Below the pieces are notes generated by a model. The model did no database searches and was not told the DNA's origin. It saw nothing but the letters and a program-made list of their open reading frames with translations. A DNA stretch of 54,494 nt, taken from contig NZ_AKFJ01000006.1 of NCBI RefSeq assembly GCF_000272475.1, forward strand, positions 1 to 54,494. The letters run 5' to 3'. The translations under genes and the position numbers were made by a program. The DNA is from Novosphingobium sp. Rr 2-17. Its GTDB lineage: Bacteria > Pseudomonadota > Alphaproteobacteria > Sphingomonadales > Sphingomonadaceae. Positions 19,981-28,531 of the stretch are shown here, piece by piece (the stretch's first letter is position 1; the number at the start of each line of letters is the position of its first letter).

Positions 19981-20079
19981 AGCAAGCTCCGATCCGATTG
20001 CATCGGCTCGGTTGCTCTAGACTCTTCGCCGCGTTTTCCGAGTCAGCAGGTGATTCCACCTGCTTCGAAAACGCTCTAA
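19977..20079 (+). repeat. Two-hairpin interspersed repeat, copy 1
   Basis: The first 44 bp (CTAGAGCAAG... to ...GGTTGCTCTAG) are nearly identical to copy 2 at 46397, with one mismatch. A short variable spacer and a second module follow: GCGTTTTC...GCAGGTGA / ACCTGC...GAAAACGC. Each module is an imperfect hairpin, and the element is bounded by TAGAGC and GCTCTA. It includes the carD stop codon. Confidence 0.85.
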
Positions 20080-20106
20080 GCGGTTTCTCCGAAACGTCGC
20101 ACAAGC

Positions 20107-20140
20107 GGGCCGCTCTGAAAAGAGCGGCCCGTTTTGTGTT
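20107..20140 (+). terminator. Intrinsic terminator after carD
   Basis: GGGCCGCTCT (20107-20116) and AGAGCGGCCC (20121-20130) form a perfect 10-bp stem with a GAAA tetraloop, followed by GTTTTGTGTT. This is the clearest intrinsic terminator in the window and should end carD transcription before the peptidase gene. Confidence 0.88.
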
Positions 20141-20234
20141 TGCGGCCTCGGGTTCGGTTGCAACCAGGCGCGACCGAATACTTCGCCACTCTGAAATTTT
20201 GCAACCTGCCGGTCGCCGCGCTAAGACCTTGTGC

Positions 20235-22502
20235 ATGTCTCGCTCTCGTTTGACGCGCGCCTTGTCGGGCGCTGCTCTGGCCCTCGCCCTTCCCGTCATC
20301 GCTGTTCTAGCCCACGCCAAGGATGCGCCTGCCGTGACCACGCCTGCTTCCGCGCAGCTCGATTTCGCGCGCGTCTTCGCCAGCCCTTCGCTCGACGGGC
20401 CTTCACCGCGCGAACTCAAGGTTTCGCCGGATGGTCGCTTCCTGACAGTGCTGCGCAACCGCGCCGACGACAAGGACCGCTACGACTTGTGGGCGTTCGA
20501 TCGCAGCACCGGCGATTGGCGGATGCTGGTCGATTCGCTCAAGCTGGGCACAGGTCGCGCACTTAGCGAAGCCGAGAAGATGCAGCGCGAACGCCAGCGG
20601 GTTGGTAGCCTCAAGGGCATCATTGCCTATTCCTGGACCAGCGACGGTAAAGCGATCCTCGTCCCCCTCGATGGCGACTTGTTCCTCGCCGGGCTGGACG
20701 GCGAAGTCCGGCGGCTGACCGATTCGCCCGAGGACGAGTTGAACGCGGCGCTCAGCCCTGGCGGACGCTATGTCTCCTACGTCCGCGATCGCCGGCTCTA
20801 TGTCGGTGCCCTGAGCGGCAAAACGCAAGGCGTCGTGACCCCGGAAGAGACCGCCGACACCGTCCACTGGGGCGAGGCCGAGTTCGTCGCGCAGGAGGAA
20901 ATGGCGCGCATGGCCGGCTATTGGTGGGCGCCCAATGAAGCGTACATCGCGGTCGAGCGCTACGACGAAGCCCCGGTCGGCGTGGTCACCCGTGCGGCGA
21001 TCGGCGCGGAGGGCACCAAGACCTTTGCGCAGCGCTACCCCGCCGCCGGCACGCCCAACGCCGCCGTCTCGCTTTACGTGATGAAGCCCGATGGCTCTGC
21101 CCGTGTTCAAGTCGATCTCGGCACTGATCCTGACATCTACCTCGCCCGCGTCGATTGGGCGCCCGATGGCCGCACTCTTTACGTCCAGCGCCAGGACCGA
21201 GCGCAGACCCGGCTCGACATGCTCGCGGTCGATCCACAGACCGGCAAGGCACGCGTTCTCTTCACCGAAACGGCCGCCCCCACCGCCTGGACCAACCTCA
21301 GCGACAACTACCGCTTCCTCAAGGACGGCAGCCTGGTCTGGTGGTCGGAACGTGACGGCTTCGGCCACCTCTATCGCTTCAAAAACGGCCAGTGGCATCC
21401 ATTGACCAGCGGGCAATGGGCCGTAACCAAGCTGGTCGCGGTGGACGAGGCGAAAGGCCGCGTGCTGTTCACCGGCACCCGCGACGACGTGCTGGCGCCG
21501 CAGCTCTACGCCATCGATCTCGACAAGCCCGGCACGCCCGAACGGCTGACCGAGCTGGGCTGGGTCAATTCGGCCATCGCCAGCCGCGATGGCGGCACTC
21601 TGGTGATCGCGCGCAGTTCCACCGCCCAGCCTTCGCAAAGCTACATCGCCGATGCCACCGGCAAGCAGCTCGCCTGGGTGGAGGAAAACCGCATAGACGC
21701 CTCGCATCCCTATGCGCCCTATCTCGCTGCGCACCGGCCCACCACGTTCGGCACGATCAAGGCCGATGACGGCTCCGACCTGCACTGGATGATGATTACG
21801 CCGGTGATGCAGCCGGGCAAGCGCTACCCGGTGTTCTTCGAGCACTACGGCGGCCCTCACGTCCAAACCGTGACGCGCGGTTGGAAGGGTGCGCTGGCGC
21901 AAGCCATCGTCGCCAAGGGCTACATCTATTTCGAGCTCGACAATCGCGGCAGCCCCAATCGCGGCGTCGCTTTCGAAAGCCAGATCAAGCAGGCGATGGG
22001 CACAGTCGAAGTGGCCGACCAACGCGCTGGCGCGCGCTATCTTCAGTCACTCGCCTACGTCGATCCCGCCAAGATCGCGACGTATGGTTGGTCCTACGGG
22101 GGCTACATGACGCTCAAGATGCTGGAGGCCGACCAGGGCCTCTATGCTGCCGGCATCGCCGGGGCGCCGGTGACCAAGTGGGGGTTGTATGACACCCATT
22201 ATACCGAACGCTACATGGGCGATCCGCGCCAGGTGCCGCAAGCCTACGCCAAATCGGACACCATCGGCGACGCGGCGAAGATCGCCGATCCACTGCTGCT
22301 GATCCACGGCATGGCCGACGACAATGTGGTGTTCGAGAACTCGACCGCGATGATCGCGGCGCTGCAGGGCCAGGCCCGCCCGTTCGAGATGATGCTTTAC
22401 CCCGGCGCAACCCATGCGGTCCGAGGTCCGAAGATCAGCGTCCACTTGTGGAATACGATCTTCGGCTTCCTGGAGCGCCACGGCGTGACCCCGCCTAAAT
22501 GA
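20235..22502 (+). CDS. S9-family peptidase (dipeptidyl peptidase IV-like)
   Basis: Exported serine exopeptidase of 755 aa. It has a signal peptide (residues 1-28, SRSRLTRALSG then a hydrophobic core ending AHA), a beta-propeller domain (about 50-490) and a C-terminal alpha/beta hydrolase domain. The nucleophile elbow GWSYGGYM lies near 620; the Asp (MADDNVVFEN) and His (GATHAVRG) of the triad follow. The ATG at 20235 gives the signal peptide; the open frame extends 79 codons upstream through the repeat and terminator, which cannot be coding. Confidence 0.93.
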   Translation: MSRSRLTRALSGAALALALPVIAVLAHAKDAPAVTTPASAQLDFARVFASPSLDGPSPRELKVSPDGRFLTVLRNRADDKDRYDLWAFDRSTGDWRMLVDSLKLGTGRALSEAEKMQRERQRVGSLKGIIAYSWTSDGKAILVPLDGDLFLAGLDGEVRRLTDSPEDELNAALSPGGRYVSYVRDRRLYVGALSGKTQGVVTPEETADTVHWGEAEFVAQEEMARMAGYWWAPNEAYIAVERYDEAPVGVVTRAAIGAEGTKTFAQRYPAAGTPNAAVSLYVMKPDGSARVQVDLGTDPDIYLARVDWAPDGRTLYVQRQDRAQTRLDMLAVDPQTGKARVLFTETAAPTAWTNLSDNYRFLKDGSLVWWSERDGFGHLYRFKNGQWHPLTSGQWAVTKLVAVDEAKGRVLFTGTRDDVLAPQLYAIDLDKPGTPERLTELGWVNSAIASRDGGTLVIARSSTAQPSQSYIADATGKQLAWVEENRIDASHPYAPYLAAHRPTTFGTIKADDGSDLHWMMITPVMQPGKRYPVFFEHYGGPHVQTVTRGWKGALAQAIVAKGYIYFELDNRGSPNRGVAFESQIKQAMGTVEVADQRAGARYLQSLAYVDPAKIATYGWSYGGYMTLKMLEADQGLYAAGIAGAPVTKWGLYDTHYTERYMGDPRQVPQAYAKSDTIGDAAKIADPLLLIHGMADDNVVFENSTAMIAALQGQARPFEMMLYPGATHAVRGPKISVHLWNTIFGFLERHGVTPPK

Positions 22503-22509
22503 TCGCCGG

Positions 22510-22546
22510 TGACGTCAGGCGCCGAAAGGGCTTTGGCCTGGCGTCA
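22510..22546. terminator. Possible hairpin terminator after the S9 peptidase
   Basis: TGACGTCAGGC (22510-22520) pairs with GCCTGGCGTCA (22536-22546), 11 bp with one G-U pair and a 15-nt loop. No strong T-tract follows, so it is a weak candidate. Confidence 0.4.
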
Positions 22547-22587
22547 TTCGGCCTCACAAGGGTGGCAACACCTTGAGGACACGCACT

Positions 22588-22896
22588 ATGTTTCGCCGCC
22601 TGCTCCCCGTCCTCCTGCTCGCACCGCTGACAGCAGGCTGCATCTCCACCGCCGCCCACATCGTGACCGCACCGGTACGCGTGGCCGGCAAGGCGGTGGA
22701 CTGGACGACCACCAGCCAGTCTGAAGCCGACGAGAAGCGCGGACGCAATCTGCGTAAGCGCGAGGCGGAGCTGGGCAAGCTGGATCGGCAATACCGCAAG
22801 CACCAGCGCGAATGTCAGGCAGGCTCGCAGCGGGCCTGCGATCAGGCCCGCAACGAATACGAACAGATGCAGCGCATCAACACCAGCGTACGCTAA
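22588..22896 (+). CDS. Small predicted lipoprotein
   Basis: A 102-aa protein with a lipoprotein signal peptide: FRRLLPVLLLAPLTAGC, lipobox LTAGC with Cys near 17. A short helix (AAHIVTAPVRVAGKAVDWTT) is followed by a charged coiled-coil-like tail rich in Arg, Lys, Glu and Gln. I start at the ATG at 22588, preceded by GAGG at 22575-22578; the TTG at 22573 is the other option. I do not recognise a named family; similar small lipoproteins occur in sphingomonads. Confidence 0.7.
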   Translation: MFRRLLPVLLLAPLTAGCISTAAHIVTAPVRVAGKAVDWTTTSQSEADEKRGRNLRKREAELGKLDRQYRKHQRECQAGSQRACDQARNEYEQMQRINTSVR

Positions 22897-22908
22897 CGAT
22901 ACCCCGGT

Positions 22909-23871
22909 TCAGGCCGCCGCGCGGCGCAGGCGATCGTTGATCGCGGCGCCGACGGCCTCTTCCGGGATAGGCGCAATGGCGATGCGCGGCTGCGGAGCCG
23001 CTGCAGCTTGGTGCAGCAAGGCGTAGAGCCGAGCCGCCGCCTCCACCAGATCGCCGGTGGCAGAAAGGGTCACATCGCCGGCGATCGGGCCAAAGCCGAT
23101 GTGGAACTCGCCTGGTTCCGCGCTTTGCGCCTCCAGCCGCACCGGCTTTCCGGGCGCGTAGTGGCTGGCCAGTTGGCCTGGCGCTTCGATCTGAGTGGAA
23201 ACCACCGGATCGTCCGGCTGGCCCAGCACCGCCTCGATGGCACTTGCCGGTATCGGCCCAGGGCGCAGCACTTGCCAGCTACCGCCTTCGCGCAAGGCGA
23301 TGATCGTCGATTCAAGCCCTGCCTCGCAGGCCCCGCCGTCGATTACGGCGTCCACCCCCTCACCTAGAGAGGCAACCACATGCGCCGCCCTGGTCGGGCT
23401 CACGCCGCCGCTGCGATTGGCCGAGGGGGCCGCCAGCGGCAGTCCGCACGCCGCGATCAAATCGCGCATCACCGGATGGGCCGGGCAGCGCAGCGCAACC
23501 GTAGACAGGCCGGCCGTGACGGCAGCGGCGATGTTCGCTCCTGGGCGCAAGGGAAGCACCATGGTCAGCGCGCCGGGCCAGAACGCCGCCGCCAGCCGCT
23601 CCGCCCGCTCATCCAACACCGCGATCGCGCCCGCCGATTCGACATCGACCACATGCACGATCAGCGGATTGAAGCTCGGTCGCCCTTTTGCTCGGTAGAT
23701 TGCGGCCACCGAGGCATCCCGATCCGCGCGCGCGGCAAGGCCATAGACCGTCTCGGTCGGCACCGCGACGAGACCACCATCGCGCAGCAGGGCTGCCGCT
23801 TGCGCGATCCCCGCCGCGTCCGCTGCGATGATCTCGGGCCTAGGGGCATGGTCGGAGGTGGCGCCGGTCAT
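22909..23871 (-). CDS. L-threonylcarbamoyladenylate synthase (TsaC/Sua5 type)
   Basis: Makes threonylcarbamoyl-AMP from threonine, bicarbonate and ATP for the t6A modification of tRNA. The YrdC domain shows LVAVPTETVYGLAARAD near 33-49 and YRAKGRPSFNPLIVHV near 58-73, with the K-R-S-N nucleotide residues. At 320 aa it is the longer Sua5 form, with a C-terminal domain (SHYAPGKPVRLE near 236) joined by a linker. It converges with the small lipoprotein gene and diverges from the DUF815 gene. Confidence 0.94.
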   Translation of the reverse strand: MTGATSDHAPRPEIIAADAAGIAQAAALLRDGGLVAVPTETVYGLAARADRDASVAAIYRAKGRPSFNPLIVHVVDVESAGAIAVLDERAERLAAAFWPGALTMVLPLRPGANIAAAVTAGLSTVALRCPAHPVMRDLIAACGLPLAAPSANRSGGVSPTRAAHVVASLGEGVDAVIDGGACEAGLESTIIALREGGSWQVLRPGPIPASAIEAVLGQPDDPVVSTQIEAPGQLASHYAPGKPVRLEAQSAEPGEFHIGFGPIAGDVTLSATGDLVEAAARLYALLHQAAAAPQPRIAIAPIPEEAVGAAINDRLRRAAA

Positions 23872-23921
23872 GCCGCAGCGCTATAGGCGGCGCGCCACGG
23901 ATGCCAGGGAAAACCGCGCGA

Positions 23922-24761
23922 ATGAACAGCCCGACCAGCGACCAGACCGTCCTTCTCGCCCGGATCGCCGATGCGCTGGAGCGCCTGGCCCCTTCACCCG
24001 CTGTAAAAACCGATTGGCTCGCCTCGCCCGCTTATGTCTGGACCGGCAGCTCTGCGCGCGGCGTGGACCGGCTCGACGCACCGGACTTGGGTTTGCTGCG
24101 CGGGATCGACAGCCAGAAGGAACGCGTCGTCACCAACGTCGAGCGCCTCGCCGCAGGCCATGCCGCGCACGACATGCTGCTGTGGGGCTCGCGCGGGATG
24201 GGCAAGTCCGCCCTTCTGCGCGCCGCCGTCCGCAATGCAGATGCCGCGCACCCAGGCCGAGTTGCGCTGGTCCAGGTCGCACAAGAAGCCCTCTCGGGCG
24301 TGACGGACTTGTTTGCAGAACTCGGCCACGTCGAGCGCAGCTTTCTCGTCTTCATCGACGATCTGGGCTTTGAGGAAGACGACGGCGCCGGCCCGCGCAT
24401 CCTGCGCTCATGGCTGGAAGGCGGCGTGGAAGCGCGACCGGCCAACGTGCGTCTCGCCGTCACGTCCAACCGCCGCGCCATCGTCGAGCGCCGGATGAGT
24501 GGCCAGGACGATCCCATCAACCCGCGCGACAGTGTCGATGAAAGCCTCGCCTTGGCGGACCGTTTCGGCCTCTCGATCGGCTTCCACAACTGCGACCAGG
24601 ACGCCTACCTCGCGATCATCGCCGGCTACGCAAGCGACCACGCACTGGAATGGGACCAAGGGGATGCGCTCGAATGGTCCCGCCGCCGAGGCGCCCGTTC
24701 GGGCCGGGTAGCCTGGCAGTACGTCAACGAACTGGCAGGCCGCGCCGGCAAGACGCTTTAG
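23922..24761 (+). CDS. DUF815 family P-loop ATPase
   Basis: AAA-like ATPase of 279 aa. Walker A GSRGMGKS is at about 89-96 and the Walker B region FLVFIDDLGFE at about 137-147; SNRRAIVERRM near 186 looks like a sensor-1/arginine region. DUF815 proteins are widespread in proteobacteria and their role is not established. Two starts are possible: ATG 23922, chosen because it begins the conserved part, and ATG 23901. It converges on the sorbosone dehydrogenase-like gene. Confidence 0.85.
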   Translation: MNSPTSDQTVLLARIADALERLAPSPAVKTDWLASPAYVWTGSSARGVDRLDAPDLGLLRGIDSQKERVVTNVERLAAGHAAHDMLLWGSRGMGKSALLRAAVRNADAAHPGRVALVQVAQEALSGVTDLFAELGHVERSFLVFIDDLGFEEDDGAGPRILRSWLEGGVEARPANVRLAVTSNRRAIVERRMSGQDDPINPRDSVDESLALADRFGLSIGFHNCDQDAYLAIIAGYASDHALEWDQGDALEWSRRRGARSGRVAWQYVNELAGRAGKTL

Positions 24762-24769
24762 CGGGCTCC

Positions 24770-26254
24770 TTACGGCAGCAGCTTGTCGTCTTCCTTGCGG
24801 AAGCCGCCGGTCATCGTCGGTGCGTTCGTGGGGTTGGTTGGGTCCTTGATCTCTTCCAGCGGCTTCAAGTGCTCGGTCATGAACGGCTTGATCGGCGCCG
24901 AAGGAGCCGCCCCCGGCGCGATCACGCGCCAGATCACGCCGGCGGTATCATCACTGACCAGCAGCGCGCCGACCTTATCCCACGCCAGCCAGGTCGGGCG
25001 GCCATGGGTGTCGCCATCGCTCTTGAGGAAGCCTGTCAGCACAGGTTGCGGCTTGACGTTGCGCGGGTTGCCACGCGCATCGAAGGGCACGAAGACGACG
25101 TCGTAACCCGCTGCCGGGCGACGGTTCCACGAACCATGGCGCGCGATGAAGGCGCCGTTCTCGTAACCCTTGCCCAGTCGATTGCCGTTAGCGAAGACCA
25201 TGCCCAGCACCGATACGTGCGCGCCCATCGCGTACTCGGGCTTGCGGGTATATTCGATCATGTAGCTTTCCATCGGCCACTCGACCCGATCGTCGAACAC
25301 GTTCTTCCAGTAGACCCAGGGCCAGCCGTACTGCGCGCCCACCGGAACGTTAGTGAAGTAGTCGGGCACCAGATCAGGCCCGAGCATGTCGCGCTCCTGC
25401 ACGGTCGCCCACATCTCGCCGGTCGAAGGGTTCCAGCCCAGACCGTTGGGATTGCGCATGCCCGCTGCAAACTGGCGACGGCGGCCGGTATCCAGGTCGA
25501 TCTCCCAGATAGCCGCACGACCGGTTTCGGCTTCCATGCCATTATCGGCGATATTGCTCGCCGATCCGACCGCGACATAAAGATGCTTGCCGTCCTGGCT
25601 CAGCAACAAGTTGCGCATCCAGTGGTTGCCGCCCGCCGGCAAGTCCATCAGCTTGCGCACGGGCTTGCCCGGCAAGGTCGTCGCGCCAGGAAGGAACGCG
25701 AATTCCAGCACCGCATCGTGGTTGGCGATGTACAGCCGCCCGTTGGCATAGGCCATGCCCGAGGGCGAGTGCATGTCGGCACTGCGGAACGTGGTTTTCA
25801 GCTCTGCCTTGCCGTCGCCGTCCGCATCGCGCAGCAGCACGATCTTGTCGGGCGACGGATCACCCGCGCCAACCCGGCTCATCATGAAGCCCATCACCGT
25901 ACCGACCACGCCCTTGGGCTTGTTGCCGGCGGGTGCGTTGGTTTCGGCCACCAGCACGTCGCCATTGGGCAGCGTCAGCATGGTGCGCGGATGATCCAGC
26001 CCTTCGGTAAAGCGCGCGACCGTCAGCCCCTTCGCCGCCTGAGGCGCTTCATTCGCCTGCCAGCCCACCGGCTTGGCGAGCGCGATGCTGGGTATCCACT
26101 GCGCGCTAGGCTCGACCAATTGCGGGTCGCGGCCCGCCGTGGCGTCGCTCGGCAAGTCGGAGCTGTTGGCGTGGAGGCCCCAGAAGATCACACCGACGGC
26201 CACGAGCACGACGGCGAGGAGGACAAGGGCGGCTTTCTTGAAAAACGATCGCAT
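24770..26254 (-). CDS. Membrane-anchored PQQ-dependent sugar dehydrogenase-like protein (sorbosone dehydrogenase family)
   Basis: A 494-aa periplasmic beta-propeller protein with an N-terminal anchor (about 7-27) and no cleavage site I can see. Family features include GLDHPRTMLTLPNGDVLVAETNAP near 80-103, SPSGMAYANGRLYIANHD near 148-165, GMRNPNGLGWNP near 254, GYGWPW-type aromatic motifs, and RHGSWNRRPAAGYDVVF near 361, typical of soluble glucose/sorbosone dehydrogenases. The ATG at 26254 is chosen since it opens the anchor. The cofactor and substrate are family inference; no PQQ synthesis genes are in the window. Confidence 0.87.
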   Translation of the reverse strand: MRSFFKKAALVLLAVVLVAVGVIFWGLHANSSDLPSDATAGRDPQLVEPSAQWIPSIALAKPVGWQANEAPQAAKGLTVARFTEGLDHPRTMLTLPNGDVLVAETNAPAGNKPKGVVGTVMGFMMSRVGAGDPSPDKIVLLRDADGDGKAELKTTFRSADMHSPSGMAYANGRLYIANHDAVLEFAFLPGATTLPGKPVRKLMDLPAGGNHWMRNLLLSQDGKHLYVAVGSASNIADNGMEAETGRAAIWEIDLDTGRRRQFAAGMRNPNGLGWNPSTGEMWATVQERDMLGPDLVPDYFTNVPVGAQYGWPWVYWKNVFDDRVEWPMESYMIEYTRKPEYAMGAHVSVLGMVFANGNRLGKGYENGAFIARHGSWNRRPAAGYDVVFVPFDARGNPRNVKPQPVLTGFLKSDGDTHGRPTWLAWDKVGALLVSDDTAGVIWRVIAPGAAPSAPIKPFMTEHLKPLEEIKDPTNPTNAPTMTGGFRKEDDKLLP

Positions 26255-26341
26255 GGGCCATGAGATAGGCCGATGCGGCAAGGTCGACAACCGAGACTTG
26301 CACATCTACCGCATTCGATCACATTGCGGTAATGGGCGTCC

Positions 26342-26842
26342 ATGTTCGACCTTACCCCTGCCCTCGATCTTCCCAAATCCGAACTCTATGCAGAGCTTGC
26401 CAGTGCCGCCGCCGCACTGGTCGACGGGGAGCCTGATTCGATTGCCAATATGGCCAACGTGGCTGCGGCGATCTCGCAGTTCGTGCCCGACCTCAACTGG
26501 GCCGGGTTCTATCGTGTGATCCGGCGCGAGGTCGGAGGCGAAGGCGAACTGGTGCTGGGCCCGTTCATCGGCAAACCCGCCTGTATCCGCATCCCCATGG
26601 GCCAAGGGGTGTGCGGCACCGCCGCCGCCTCAGGCGAAACCCAGATCGTGCCCGATGTCCACGCCTTCCCCGGCCATATCGCCTGCGATGCAGCCAGCCG
26701 TTCCGAACTGGTGGTGCCGGTGGTGAAAGCGGGTCAAGTCGTGGCCGTCATCGATCTCGACAGCCCGACGCCGGGACGTTTCGACGAGGACGATGCTGCC
26801 GGCATGGCCCGCATCGCGGAAATCGCCGCACGCGCGATCTAG
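26342..26842 (+). CDS. msrC: Free methionine-(R)-sulfoxide reductase (GAF domain)
   Basis: Reduces free methionine-R-sulfoxide using a GAF fold. The 166-aa protein keeps the three catalytic cysteines of the fRMsr family at 81 (GKPACIRIP), 91 (QGVCGTAA) and 115 (HIACDAASRSELVVPV). The N-terminal helices (LASAAAALVDGEPDSIANMAN) and NWAGFYRV are also typical. It diverges from the sugar dehydrogenase-like gene across an 87-bp gap. Confidence 0.93.
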   Translation: MFDLTPALDLPKSELYAELASAAAALVDGEPDSIANMANVAAAISQFVPDLNWAGFYRVIRREVGGEGELVLGPFIGKPACIRIPMGQGVCGTAAASGETQIVPDVHAFPGHIACDAASRSELVVPVVKAGQVVAVIDLDSPTPGRFDEDDAAGMARIAEIAARAI

Positions 26843-26861
26843 GCGAAGCGTCCGTCTCGAA

Positions 26862-26880
26862 GCGGGACGGCTTCACGCAG
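26862..26880. terminator. Weak hairpin after the fRMsr gene
   Basis: CCGTCTC and GGGACGG pair over 7 bp (one G-U) around a GAAGC loop, about 20 bp after the stop. There is no T-tract, so a terminator role is uncertain. Confidence 0.25.
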
Positions 26881-27008
26881 TTCCGAAGGCCGCGCGTTTC
26901 TCACGCGGAACAGGGGATTGGCTTGTTAGTTAACTGATTGGACTAACTGGCGGCGCTGCCTTTGCAGTGCGCGGTTGCTCTGGCCTGTTCGCGAAGGGGT
27001 TTTCCACG

Positions 27009-27530
27009 ATGCGTTTTCCGATCGTTTCAATCAGTGCCCCCGTGCTGGTCCTGCTCGCCTCTCCCGCCCTGGCTCATCAGCCATACCCCGATGACGCCCC
27101 AGGCGCCTCTTACACCTCTGCCCCCGAACCCAGTTCACCCACTTACGACCCCGGTGACGACGCGAGCAATTATCGCCGCCGGTATCCCGGCTTCGACCCT
27201 GCCGCGCGCGATGCCTGGCTGGCCGATTGCCACGACCGCATCGCCCCGCGTGATCCCGGTCCAGGGCCTGGTGAATGCGAAGCGTACCTCGATAACTACT
27301 ATTCAGCTTATACGGGTCGCGGATACGCGGGCGGCTACGCCCAAAGCCCCGGCTACGCCCAGCCTGGCTACTCCGGTAGCGCTGGTCCCGTGGCGATGAT
27401 GCCGCAGCGTTCTACGGAAACCGTCGAGTACGTGACCGAATACGTCCCGGTTAAAACCCGCCACCGTGCGATCCCACGTCGCACCAGAATGGTACCGGAT
27501 AAGCGCGTGAAGCTCACTCGGACCAAATAG
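27009..27530 (+). CDS. Secreted Pro/Gly/Tyr-rich protein of unknown function
   Basis: A 173-aa protein with a signal peptide (RFPIVSISAPVLVLLASPALA-H). The mature part is rich in Pro, Asp and Tyr; DAWLADCHDRIAPRD near 63-77 and a CEAYLDNYYSAYTG segment provide two cysteines that could form a disulfide. A low-complexity Gly-Tyr stretch (YAGGYAQSPGYAQPGYSG) follows, then a basic C-terminus. An AAGGGG ribosome site lies 9 nt before the ATG. I do not recognise a characterised family; envelope or surface location is inferred from the signal peptide only. Confidence 0.72.
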   Translation: MRFPIVSISAPVLVLLASPALAHQPYPDDAPGASYTSAPEPSSPTYDPGDDASNYRRRYPGFDPAARDAWLADCHDRIAPRDPGPGPGECEAYLDNYYSAYTGRGYAGGYAQSPGYAQPGYSGSAGPVAMMPQRSTETVEYVTEYVPVKTRHRAIPRRTRMVPDKRVKLTRTK

Positions 27531-27559
27531 CGAAGATCAAATTGCGGAAGCGAGGGAAG

Positions 27560-28531
27560 CTAGATCGCGCCGCCGGTCAGGCGCTGGCAGATGAGGTCTA
27601 GTTGATCCAGCGTGGTATAGCGTATCGTCACCGCGCCCGAACTGGGATCGGCATCGGCACTGATCTTTACCGGCAGGCCCAGGAATTCCTCCAGGTGACC
27701 TTGCACCGCCGTGATGTCGGCATCATCGGCTGGATTACGTGGGCCGCGAGCACGGCGCGGGACGGTATCGCCCTTCTGTTTGCGACGCACGAGCTTCTCG
27801 ACATCGCGAACCGACATCTGTTTGCCGACTGCTGCTTCGGCGATCTCATTGGCGTCCTCGCAACCGATCAGCGCGCGGGCATGACCCATCGAAAGTTCGC
27901 CCTTCTCGACAAGCGCGATGACGCCATCGGGCAAGGCCAGCAAGCGCTGCAGATTGGCGACGTGGCTGCGGCTCTTGTCGACCATGCGGGCGATGTCAGC
28001 CTGGGTCATCCCTTCCAACTCGGCAAGACGATTGTAAGCCCTCGCCTCTTCGATCGGGTTGAGGTCTTCGCGCTGAAGGTTTTCGATCAAGGCCAGCGCC
28101 ATGACGTCGCGATCGGACAGTTCGCGAATGAGTGCCGGTATCTCGTGGACTTGCGCCTTTTGCGCTGCGCGCCAGCGACGTTCACCAGCGACGAGGCCGT
28201 AACGATTCCCACCCAAGGGACGCACGATGACGGGCTGAATCACGCCACGCTGGGCGATCGAGGCAGCAAGCTCGTCCAGCGCGGCTTCATCGAACTGCCG
28301 TCGCGGCTGATGAGGATCGGGAGTGATATCTGAAACGGCCAACATCGCCAGACCACCGGTGGTACGACCTGCGTCGCGCCGGCTCGCATCATCGGTGCCG
28401 AGATTCGCCAGCGGTTCCTCACGCCGGGTCTCCCCCATGAGCGCACCAAGACCCCGACCTAGACCCTTGGGCTTGTGGCGTCCCATTGGCTGCGGCGAAG
28501 GAACGCTGAGCCGAACGATTTCGTCGCTCAT
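27560..28531 (-). CDS. parB: Chromosome-partitioning protein ParB
   Basis: CTP-dependent DNA clamp that loads at parS. The N-terminal ParA-contacting motif GLGRGLGALMG is at 23-33; the CTP-binding domain includes PHQPRRQFD (73-81) and GERRWRAAQKA (116-126). The helix-turn-helix (MTQADIARMVDKSRSHVANL) lies at about 175-194, and the dimerisation domain ends the 323-aa protein. Its ATG overlaps the parA stop by 4 nt. Four strong parS sites lie within 5.5 kb. Confidence 0.98.
   Translation of the reverse strand: MSDEIVRLSVPSPQPMGRHKPKGLGRGLGALMGETRREEPLANLGTDDASRRDAGRTTGGLAMLAVSDITPDPHQPRRQFDEAALDELAASIAQRGVIQPVIVRPLGGNRYGLVAGERRWRAAQKAQVHEIPALIRELSDRDVMALALIENLQREDLNPIEEARAYNRLAELEGMTQADIARMVDKSRSHVANLQRLLALPDGVIALVEKGELSMGHARALIGCEDANEIAEAAVGKQMSVRDVEKLVRRKQKGDTVPRRARGPRNPADDADITAVQGHLEEFLGLPVKISADADPSSGAVTIRYTTLDQLDLICQRLTGGAI

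Noticed and set aside
24650..26263. Long plus-strand open frame (537 codons)
   Set aside because: Antisense to the sorbosone dehydrogenase-like gene, whose motifs are clear.
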